From contig JAMPIV010000589.1 of assembly GCA_024509875.1 (NCBI GenBank), positions 1-64,000 on the forward strand: a stretch of 64,000 bases of DNA, in the 5' to 3' direction. Within the stretch, counting starts at the first letter, position 1, and each line of letters starts with the position of its first letter. The notes under the pieces were generated by a model. The model made no database searches. It was given only the letters and a program-made list of their open reading frames with translations, and was not told where the DNA came from. The position numbers were made by a program, and so were the translations under genes. Source of the stretch: Oreohelix idahoensis. Taxonomy: Eukaryota; Mollusca; Gastropoda; Stylommatophora; Oreohelicidae. Shown in pieces: positions 56,230 to 64,000 of the stretch.

Positions 56230-59034
56230 TTATGAAGCGGACCTTTGTAACAAAGTGGCCCCCAGGCCCACATTGCTTGCGTCCGTTCTTACCACGAATT
56301 CTTGAGTCAAATCAGGCAATTTTAAAATAGGCTTGCTAGTGAGTTTTTCCTTTAACTCTTGGTAAGCCAATTCACACTGTGCGGACCAAACAATTTTATC
56401 AGGATGTCCCTTATGGGTTAAATCAGTCAAAGGAGCACATATAGAGTTAAAATTTTTAATGTACTTTTGATAAAATCCACACAACGACACAAAAGATCTC
56501 ACATCTTTCTTTGTCTGTGGTCTCGGTGCCCTTTGCAACTTCTCCAGGTTCTTGGGGTCAGGGGTCATGCTACCCTGATATACGGTATGTCCCAATAACT
56601 CCAACTCTTTACATCCAATACAACATTTTGTTGGTCTAGCAGTCAAGTTAGCCTCTCTGAGTCTATCAAACAACATAGTTAAAGAGTTAACGTGTTCCTC
56701 AAACGTTTCAGTAGCGATGAGGATATCATCCATAAAATTAGTGATGCATGGATTATTTAGTGGATCCAACAATTTTCGCATCATCATTGAAAACACACTC
56801 GGAGCATTTTTCAACCCAAACGGCAACATGTTGAACTCATAATGTCCTTCCGATGTGCTAAAGGCTAAATAAGGTCGAACCTCAGGCTTTACTGGAATTT
56901 GATAATAGCCTTTGCTAAGATACACCTTAGAAAAATATTTTGCCTTGTTCAGCCTGGCAAATAGTTGAGTGGTATCAGGTAATGGATCCACCTGATTTTC
57001 TGTGACAGCATTCAGTTTCCTGTAATCTATGCACAGACGATGTTCCCCAGAGGGTTTTCTCAGCAAAACCACACTAGAGCTATACGGAGATTCACTGTGA
57101 GAAATAATCCCTTCTTTCAACAAGTACTCTATCTTCTCTTTCAAAGCTTTCTCTTTAGCGAACGGAATAGAATAGGCTCTCATACAGATGGGTGTTGGGT
57201 CTATTAACTTCATATCGTATTCCAATAAATTGGTGTGCCCCGGCTTATCCGTTAACACGTCTGTATGTTCATTCAGAACCTGTTGAACCGACTCCCTCTG
57301 ATTTAAAGTCAGGTGCTTACTGACTTTCACCTGTGACGGTGTTTCACATGGTTTTAGGGGGTACTCGTGGGAGGTGAGTGGTTCCTTTTTCATTTCCGTT
57401 GCGATAGCCAAGGTCAGTAAAGGTGTTCCTTCCTGGATTTGTCTGTCCAGATACTTCTTTAGAAGGTTCACATGATAGATTTTCTCTTTCCCCTTCTTTT
57501 CAAGTTTATAATTTGTTCTAGACACCTTATCTAGCACTGTATATGGACCTTGCCATCCTATTTGCAATTTGTTACTGCTGCCGGGTAGAAGAAGAAGCAC
57601 CTTCTCTCCCACAGCTAGTTCTCTATCCTTCGCTTTCTTATTAAAATAGGCAGCATGTTTTTTCCTGGCTTGTCTGAGATTATCATTAGCAAGTTTCCAG
57701 CCAGTTTTAAGACGAGTGGTCAGCTCGTTCACATATTGAAATGATGAGGTAACAGTCTCTTCTGCTTTCTCATCTGTCCACGTCCTTAACAAGGCTTCCA
57801 ATGGACCTCTGTTTGGCCTCCCAAATAACAGGGTTGCCGGTGCCATACCGGTTGAATTATGTGGAACTTCCTGATACGCAAACAACGCAGTGGGCAAACA
57901 TTGGTCCCACGTATCAGGTTTTTCATGTCCCAGCTTTCTCAGGATAGAAATGAGAGTCCCATTGAACCTCTCTACCTGGCCGTTCCCTTGGGGGTGATAC
58001 GGACTACAATGAAAGTGCTTGGCTTGGAATAACCTAAAAACGTCTTCCGTTAGTTTCCCCTTGAACTGTGAGCCGTTATCAGTCAAGATTTGATTCGAGA
58101 ATCCTAACCTCGTGAATATAGTAAGTAATGCCTCTGCCACATGCTTCGAATCAATTGACGACAGGGCTACCGCCTCTCCCCACATAGAACAAGTGTCCAC
58201 CAGAGTAAGGATGTAACTGTTTCTCCTCTTGGTACGAGTGAGAGGTCCCACAATATCCACTGCAACTCTCTCAAAAGGTGTTCCCACTATGGGCATTTCC
58301 CCTAGAGTTGCTAAGGCAGTCCAATGCTTTGGAGCTACTCTCTGGCATTCTGGACAGGATTTTACATATCTTTTTATATCTTCCGTTATCCCTGGCCAGA
58401 AATAATGACAAGCTATACGCTGTCCTGTGGCGCTGATTCCCAAATGACCACTGAAGGGAATCGCATGCCCTAGTTCCATCACTTTCTCCCTATATGAAGT
58501 GAAAAGAACCAGCTGGCCGTGACCATTTGTTCCAAATCCAGTCTTCCTATATAACAATTTATTCTTCATATAGCACTCTCCTTTGCTTGGAGGTGTGTGA
58601 CATTTTGGCAACTTTTTAAAACATGGCTTGAGTGATCTGTCCTCTGCCTGTGCCTTCCTCATCTCCTCTGGATGAGTATTAATAGGATTATCCTCCTCCT
58701 TCTTTGACTGTGATCTGGTCTGCACTGTTGCCAGAAACACAGGTCTCTTGGGATTCCCCAAGAAAACATAACGACAGCCCAATATCAAAGGGTAGAAGGG
58801 TTCATCTATCACTGCTGCTCTGATTACTCCTTCCACATAGCGAGTTTTCACAGTTATCCTTGCGATGGGAAGTGTCATGAGTGGTATGTACTTAGTCGCC
58901 CCTTGTATCTCCACTTTTTCTGTGGTATACTGACCTGGGTTCACTAGGCTAGAACTCACGACAGAATCAAAATCTAGACCTGTATCATAAAGGCACCTTT
59001 TGGTGACCCCGTTGCATACAACATCCTCACACAC
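56230..59034 (-). CDS. Pol of element B: protease, integrase, reverse transcriptase
   Basis: 934 residues. Protease has the active site Asp17-Thr18-Gly19 (LYDTGL) and a later PLILGCRY block. Integrase has a zinc domain (GHAIPFSGH...CPEC, 189-230), the triad Asp260, Asp319, Glu355 and a GPY module at 496-498. RT has CIDYRKLNAV, LKNAPSVF and FMDD at 767-770. Motif A reads FSKVYLSKGY: Tyr705 stands where element A has the catalytic Asp. With that change the RT should be inactive. The frame ends with VRTDASNVGLGATLLQ, the first RNase H block, just before a frame break. Protease, integrase and RT share one frame, with integrase before RT. It is separated from gag by about 120 bases. Confidence 0.92.
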   Translation of the reverse strand: MCEDVVCNGVTKRCLYDTGLDFDSVVSSSLVNPGQYTTEKVEIQGATKYIPLMTLPIARITVKTRYVEGVIRAAVIDEPFYPLILGCRYVFLGNPKRPVFLATVQTRSQSKKEEDNPINTHPEEMRKAQAEDRSLKPCFKKLPKCHTPPSKGECYMKNKLLYRKTGFGTNGHGQLVLFTSYREKVMELGHAIPFSGHLGISATGQRIACHYFWPGITEDIKRYVKSCPECQRVAPKHWTALATLGEMPIVGTPFERVAVDIVGPLTRTKRRNSYILTLVDTCSMWGEAVALSSIDSKHVAEALLTIFTRLGFSNQILTDNGSQFKGKLTEDVFRLFQAKHFHCSPYHPQGNGQVERFNGTLISILRKLGHEKPDTWDQCLPTALFAYQEVPHNSTGMAPATLLFGRPNRGPLEALLRTWTDEKAEETVTSSFQYVNELTTRLKTGWKLANDNLRQARKKHAAYFNKKAKDRELAVGEKVLLLLPGSSNKLQIGWQGPYTVLDKVSRTNYKLEKKGKEKIYHVNLLKKYLDRQIQEGTPLLTLAIATEMKKEPLTSHEYPLKPCETPSQVKVSKHLTLNQRESVQQVLNEHTDVLTDKPGHTNLLEYDMKLIDPTPICMRAYSIPFAKEKALKEKIEYLLKEGIISHSESPYSSSVVLLRKPSGEHRLCIDYRKLNAVTENQVDPLPDTTQLFARLNKAKYFSKVYLSKGYYQIPVKPEVRPYLAFSTSEGHYEFNMLPFGLKNAPSVFSMMMRKLLDPLNNPCITNFMDDILIATETFEEHVNSLTMLFDRLREANLTARPTKCCIGCKELELLGHTVYQGSMTPDPKNLEKLQRAPRPQTKKDVRSFVSLCGFYQKYIKNFNSICAPLTDLTHKGHPDKIVWSAQCELAYQELKEKLTSKPILKLPDLTQEFVVRTDASNVGLGATLLQRSAS

Positions 59035-59157
59035 ACGGGGGGGGGGAATAAGGTTCCTGCTGTCCAGTAGGTTTGACCTTTAATCCCTGGTTCCCTGTTT
59101 TCATTGCAGCGAAGGAAGAAGGTTTCTTTTTACAAACATTGATGTTAGGAGTTAGGG
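59035..59157 (-). other. Gap between gag and pol of element B
   Basis: Includes a G-run (59037-59046) and the zinc-knuckle remainder out of frame. The frame change between gag and pol is probably here, or it is damage; element D has no such gap. Confidence 0.5.
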
Positions 59158-60378
59158 TTAGGTGTCCCTGTTACACCATTTACACCATATATTTCCTTGG
59201 TGGAAAGGTTTTCTTTCATTATATTTTTGGTCATTGAACTGTGGGTTTCTATCTCGATAATCATTTCGTGGCCTATCAAAGTTGGGCTTACCTTTGTTAC
59301 CCTGATCTTTGTTATCAAATTTATTAGAGTTTAGTGGGGCCCTATAGTTATCTACATGCTTCTTTTTAGCGCCAACTACCTCTGCCTGGGCTGCCTGATA
59401 CCTCTCAGCGACATTAAGTACCTCACCCAACCTCTCTGCACCTTGTTCCATGAGAAACTTTCTCAGGTCTGGAGCCATGGACTCTCTTAATTGCTCTATC
59501 ATGATCATCTCTTTAAGATCTTGGGTCTTCCCCAGAGCAGTCAATTTCTCCAAATAGGTTTCCAGTCTGGCAGAGAATTGGTGGTATGTCTCCCCAGACA
59601 AAAGCTTGGCATTTCTAAACTTCTTACGATAAAATTCACCATTCTTTTCATATCTTAATAACAGAGCCTGCTTTAGCATGTCATAATTGTCTTGGTCATC
59701 TTTACTCATCTTTGCAAACATTTCATAAGATGTTCCCCTAAGACCGTGTGATAATTTTAAGCTCCACCTTTCCTTTTCTAACCCATAAGTGGTCGCTAAA
59801 ACCTCAAATCTGCTTAAAAATGATTCAATGTCATCATCCCTCTCAACAAAATGGTCTAAATGGAATCCCATGGCTGAGGTTAAGGCCCCCTGACTAGCAG
59901 TGGCAACGGAGGTAGACGGGCTGTTACCACCTTCAGGAGCATGGCCTTGTAATTCCAACTCCCTTAGTCGTAACTCGTTCTTCCTTTGTAACCGTTTGTC
60001 TTCCGAGTCCTGTTCTGCAGCCAATCGCTTGTCTTCCCTTTCAGCTTCCAATCTCTTCTCCCCCTTTTCTGCTGCCCTTTCAGCAGCCAGTCTTCTTTCC
60101 TCAGCCTCCAATTTCTTTTCTTCAAATTGGAGCCGCTTTATTTCAGCCTCCCGGTCCGCCTCCAATGCCCTAGCCTCTTTTTCAGCTTCAATCTGCAACC
60201 TTTTAATTTCTTTCTCAGCCTCTAACTTTCTTTCTGCTTCCTTTTCTAATTTTTTCCCTTCACGTTCAATAAATTTATCAACCTCTGAGGTTACATATTG
60301 GACCAGCTCTGGCCCATCCATACCCATCTCTTTTGCAGCCAGCACAGCAGCAGATCTAAATTTGGCCAAGCCTACCAT
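59158..60378 (-). CDS. Gag of element B
   Basis: 406 residues from MVGLAKFRSAAVLAAKEMGM. Residues 40-145 form a Glu/Lys/Arg/Ala-rich charged helix with units such as EAEKEIKRLQIEAE. Capsid-like domain: GFHLDHFVERDDDIESFLSRFE, YEMFAKMSKDDQDNYDMLKQA, GETYHQFSARLETYLEK. A basic Asn/Arg-rich tail follows and the frame ends WCKWCNRDT. That is the start of the CCHC knuckle seen complete in element A, so the knuckle is truncated. The start is supported by the element A gag start. Confidence 0.88.
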   Translation of the reverse strand: MVGLAKFRSAAVLAAKEMGMDGPELVQYVTSEVDKFIEREGKKLEKEAERKLEAEKEIKRLQIEAEKEARALEADREAEIKRLQFEEKKLEAEERRLAAERAAEKGEKRLEAEREDKRLAAEQDSEDKRLQRKNELRLRELELQGHAPEGGNSPSTSVATASQGALTSAMGFHLDHFVERDDDIESFLSRFEVLATTYGLEKERWSLKLSHGLRGTSYEMFAKMSKDDQDNYDMLKQALLLRYEKNGEFYRKKFRNAKLLSGETYHQFSARLETYLEKLTALGKTQDLKEMIMIEQLRESMAPDLRKFLMEQGAERLGEVLNVAERYQAAQAEVVGAKKKHVDNYRAPLNSNKFDNKDQGNKGKPNFDRPRNDYRDRNPQFNDQKYNERKPFHQGNIWCKWCNRDT

Positions 60379-60624
60379 CCTGTCTTAATCAAATCAAATA
60401 ATATACTAAGACAAATTTAAACTCTAATAAACAAAGTATCAACTATAATTAATTAATTAACTACTGGCCGAGACAATTCATCAACTATTTACTTCCACCT
60501 TAAATTACTTTTATTTTTATATTAGGATAACTTTACTCTTTAGGGACAATAGTAATGCAATATTGCATTTTATATAGAATTATAACCTATAAATTTAAAT
60601 CCCGGGATAGGAGACCCCAATATA
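60379..60624 (-). other. 5' leader of element B with primer binding site
   Basis: AT-rich leader. At 60600-60619 the minus strand reads TGGGGTCTCCTATCCCGGGA, the likely primer binding site, five bases (ATATA) from the LTR, as in element A. Confidence 0.65.
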
Positions 60625-60998
60625 TGCGGTGGGTTTTGATGTTATGAATGTTGGTGTTATATTTATAGTGTAACTGAGTGAGGTCAAGCTGTGAAGGCCC
60701 TGAGTATAACAAATGAAGAGGTGTGTTCTCAGAGAACCCTCTGCTACCACCCTAAGATCTCACTCAGACTTATTTTTGACTATTATGTCTGATAGCTACG
60801 TCTAATTTCAAGGGTAATGAAATTGTGGTGTGATGGTGAACCAATACACAAAACACTCACATATATTAAAGTCTACGATCAACTCGACTAACACTGTGTT
60901 TTAAGTTTGGATATTAAAAATTCTTTGTTTACAGTTTTATTAGTCCTGAACCTAATATTCTTTTGGTCAGGACTGTCAAATCAAATGAAATCAAATTA
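60625..60998 (-). repeat. 5' LTR of element B, cut short
   Basis: Bases TGCGGTGGG... match 51976-52349. At TA (60997-60998) the pogo/Tigger element begins. The rest of the LTR is not found to the right within the window. Confidence 0.85.
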
Positions 60999-63327
60999 CA
61001 GTAGAACTCCATTTATCCGAACCCCATGGGACCGAGCATCGTTCGGATAATCAAATGTTCGGATAATTGGATTACATGATGTATCGAGTACATGTACACA
61101 TATTTCTAAAAATAATTAACAATCACAAGGAAAATACACTATAAAACATATTTACTTGTACTGTAATAATAATACCCACACTGTATTAGATCACTGTATC
61201 ACCAAAATCTTTCATTACACTGCAGTGCATGTACTACTTGTATTAATTATTTTTGTTAAGAAAGAGAAATGTTTTCAAAATAACATTACAAACAATTCAA
61301 AACCAGGCGCAACTTACGTATACATGTACTTGCACAGATGTAGCCCACTATTTAAAATAATGAGGAATCCTCTTTTGCGCCAAACTGGATAGTCTGCTTT
61401 TGGCTGCTAAGTCCCGCATTCTCTTCAACAGCAGAAGCTGTGTAGGACAGCTGTCATCTTCTTGCTCGTACCAAGCCATCGCTGTTTCTAGTGCTATAAA
61501 GGCCTCTTCAGGACTTGGTCGACGTTTTGGGTTTTCTTCATAATCACAAGTACATCATGTACTTCTGAGGAGTCTTCATCATCGGTCACTACATGTATTT
61601 GGTTTTCTTCTTGCACAAAAGACAAAATTTCTTCGTCATTCAAAAACTGAAAACCAGAATCATTATCATCTTCTAGCCACATGTGTGCATCATCTTTGTC
61701 ACAGTCCGAAAATCCGGGCATTGCTTGAAACAGTTCCACAACTTCATTTATACAATCATCATTTGTGTCCACTGCAGTAGTTTCATTTCCTCCTTTTTTC
61801 CCAAGCAATCTATTCCAAGCCTTGTTGAGATTATCTTGTGACAGGGTGGTCCAAGCATCAGCTTACATATAGCAGCAGTCTTTGAGATTAAGCTTTTTTT
61901 GAAAACGCCACCACACTTTCTTCATCTTCAGCCAACAATAAACGACGCAGGACTTCCTTCTTGTACATCTTTTTAAGCTTTGCTATAACACCCTGATCCA
62001 TTGGTTGAATCAGTGCTGTTACATTGGGAAGCAGAAAAATTACTTTAAAATTTGCATCAACTGCATTCAATGTATCCGTCTCTGGATGAGATGGTGCATT
62101 GTCCAGTAGAAGAATTACTTTTCCAGTTTTCTTTTCTTGTTCTTTCAACCTCTTCACATTTGGGATGAACTGATTTGTATACCAATCAAGAAATATTTCA
62201 CTATTCATCCAAGCACTCTTCTGTGCTTTGTAGCACAATGGGAGACATGTCACATTCTTTAAACAACGTGTTTTTTTTGGCTTTGCCGATCATTAGCACC
62301 GGTAAACGATGACTTCCACTGGCATTCGCGGCTACCAAAATTGTTACTCTCTCTTTGCACTTTTTAAACCCAGGGGCAGCTGCTTCGCGCTGAGATGCAA
62401 GTGATTTTTGAGGCAATGATTTCCAGTATAAGCCAGTCTCATCGGCATTATACACATCATCGAGTAAATAACCTTCTTCTTCCAAAAAAGCCAAGAATGT
62501 TTCTTTAAAATTTTCAGCGGCAGTTGCATCGCTAGATGAAGATTCCCCTTGAATCTCCAATTCTCGTATGCCATGACGAGATTTAAAGTTTCTTAACCAT
62601 CCCTGGCTAGCCTTAAAGTCAGGAGGACCGTCAAGTTGACTGTTGAACTGAAGTGCCTTTTCACACAATAGAGAGCCAGAGATAGGTTCCCCTTTGCTTC
62701 TTCTTTGCACAAACCACATATACAAAGCCTCTTCCAATTTCAAATCTTTCGCATTTCTCATGGTTTTATGTTTCTTCGACCCATTTTCACTATCCAATTT
62801 CGATGCAAAACTCATAATTTTATCCTTGTTACTTTTGATGTCAGAGACGGTAGCTTTCTCAACATTGAAAATCCTCGCAAATGAAGACACAGTTTCACCT
62901 TTTCCTAGTCTCTTGATAATTTCTGTTTTCGTTTCAATTGACAAAACATTGCGGTTCCTTTTATATGCTTTAGGCCTACTGGAAGATGCCAGGTCGCACA
63001 GAGAAATACGTGTACACCAAAATTATTCTGCTGTAGTAGCAGACACAATTATTTTAAGTTGAACTGTCTGTTTAGCCAGTGTTCTGCCTAGAACTCACAC
63101 GTACACTGGATTGGTAAACCAGATATTAACGGACTTTATGATCTAACTGACTTCATGTACGTAAGCGACCGTCCATTAGCCCATCTCATTGTCTACAAAT
63201 TGTTCGCACACATTTGAAGCTTGCCGCATCAAAAGATTCAGAACTGTAGTCTAACGTGACTGGTGGAGACTGATTTTGTTTTTTTCTGGAAAAAGTGTTC
63301 GGATAATTGGATGTTCGGATAATTGGG
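60999..63327 (-). mobile_element. Pogo/Tigger-like DNA transposon
   Basis: The left end reads TA, then CAGTAGAACTCCATTTATCCGAA, a Tigger-like terminal repeat. The right end has CCAATTATCCGAAC on the opposite strand but lacks about the last 10 bases (CAGTAGAACT), so it is truncated. The motif TTCGGATAAT recurs near both ends. The transposase gene is on the minus strand. Its right neighbour is LINE sequence rather than the rest of the LTR. A deletion or second event therefore removed the right edge. Confidence 0.85.
61494..62944 (-). pseudogene. Pogo/Tigger transposase with frame breaks
   Basis: First part 62201-62944 (247 residues): an N-terminal pipsqueak-like helix-turn-helix (IETKTEIIKRLGKGETVSSF), a CENP-B-type DNA-binding domain (LKLEEALYMWFVQRRSKG... 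GWLRNFKSRHGI), and the first catalytic Asp in NADETGLYWK. The frame breaks at a run of eight T (plus strand, near 62270). Second part 61888-62253 has the second Asp in LLLDNAPSHP and the third in QPMDQGVI. After another break near 61860 comes a C-terminal acidic part (61494-61808). Upstream of 62944 the frame stays open without a clear ATG, so the true start is unsure. Confidence 0.88.
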
Positions 63328-63332
63328 CTATT

Positions 63333-64000
63333 ATGAAAAATATGGGATTTCCAAACCACCTTATACAACTCATCGCACTGCTGTACCAAGAACAACAGGC
63401 AGCCGTAAGAATAGAGGGGGAAACATCAGAATGGTTTGAAGTACAGAAAGGAGTAAGACAAGGCTGTACCCTTTCCCCTTACCTGTTTAACATTTATGCC
63501 GAGAATATCATGAGAAACGTAAGAGATGACCAAGAACACACAGAGTTTGACTCATTTAACATCGGCGGGTACCAGATCCCGGAAATCAGATATGCTGACG
63601 ACACAGTCCTCCTATCGACCAACCCAAAAGGACTTGAACAATTACTTCTGTCCACCAAAAAACACAGCGAGGCCCAGAATCTATACCTAAACACCAAGAA
63701 GACCAAAGTATTGACAACAGACAAAGTAAAGACCAAACCAGAAATTGAAATTGATAACGAAGAACTGGAAAGTGTCAATGAATTCGAATACTTAGGATCA
63801 ATCATTAACAGCTCTGGCGACTGTGCAGTAGAAATTAAAAGAAGACTTGCAATTGCTTCACATAAGCTAATACAGATGAAAAACCTATGGCAAGGCAAAA
63901 GCAAAGAAACAAAGTTACAACTGATCAGAGCATGTATATTCCCAGTAGCAACATACGGCTGCGAGACTTGGACACTCAATAAAACAGTTGCAAAAAAGAT
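63333..64000 (+). CDS. LINE reverse transcriptase, partial at window edge
   Basis: The plus strand is open from the ATG at 63333 to the window end (222 codons, no stop). Blocks: FEVQKGVRQGCTLSPYLFNIY, EIRYADDTVLLST (catalytic YADD), FEYLGSIINSSGDC and TYGCETWTLNKTV. These are RT motifs B to E of an APE-type LINE of the same broad group as the fragment at 6540. Motif A and upstream domains are missing; the 5' truncation abuts the Tigger element. With no damage in 222 codons it may be young. Confidence 0.85.
   Translation, partial: MKNMGFPNHLIQLIALLYQEQQAAVRIEGETSEWFEVQKGVRQGCTLSPYLFNIYAENIMRNVRDDQEHTEFDSFNIGGYQIPEIRYADDTVLLSTNPKGLEQLLLSTKKHSEAQNLYLNTKKTKVLTTDKVKTKPEIEIDNEELESVNEFEYLGSIINSSGDCAVEIKRRLAIASHKLIQMKNLWQGKSKETKLQLIRACIFPVATYGCETWTLNKTVAKK

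Noticed and set aside
59110..59170. TTAGGGTTAGG-like bases as interstitial telomere repeat
   Set aside because: Only about one and a half units, in a degraded gag end.

Overview
This 64 kb window looks like transposon-filled intergenic DNA from an invertebrate animal. I found no host gene, tRNA or rRNA gene. The mix of elements is LTR retrotransposons of the Ty3/gypsy class with integrase upstream of reverse transcriptase, APE-type and RNase H-bearing LINEs, a Penelope-like relic, Tc1 and pogo/Tigger DNA transposons, and long microsatellites. It suits a spiralian, perhaps a gastropod mollusc. That placement is inference from family resemblance only.

Layout. (1) 1-6230: broken LTR element A on the minus strand, with a 5' LTR of about 2.4 kb. 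(2) 6.5-7.95 kb: LINE and Penelope-like scraps. (3) 7.9-48.0 kb: a large inverted duplication. The left arm (7901-22544) and right arm (27963-47968) carry the same old LINE fragments, the same Tc1 3' part and the same twin-primed LINE in opposite orientation. They surround a 5.4 kb spacer. The left arm gained LTR element C (12953-22284, 5-bp target duplication TAGAC). The right arm gained LTR element D (31893-41983), a CR1/jockey-like LINE with large microsatellites (42264-45337) and a 2.36 kb solo LTR (45524-47883, target duplication GTTGG). (4) 48.0-51.9 kb: more LINE remnants. (5) 51976-60998: LTR element B, same family as A. A pogo/Tigger transposon (60999-63327) sits in its right LTR. (6) 63333-64000: a LINE reverse transcriptase that runs off the window.

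Where readable, the four LTR elements share one gene order on the minus strand: gag with a long charged helix at its N-terminus, protease, integrase with a GPY/F module, then reverse transcriptase and RNase H. Canonical Ty3/gypsy elements have integrase last. Integrase-first order is the hallmark of the Gmr1-like group.

The insertions are nested, and target duplications let part of the history be read. Tc1 landed in old LINE DNA. An APE-type LINE inserted in the Tc1 3' UTR (13-bp duplication, 5' inversion). An I-like LINE inserted in the Tc1 coding region (10-bp duplication). The region was duplicated in inverted orientation, and LTR elements then entered each arm separately. Most reading-frame breaks in the younger elements lie in homopolymer runs, so some may be assembly errors rather than decay.
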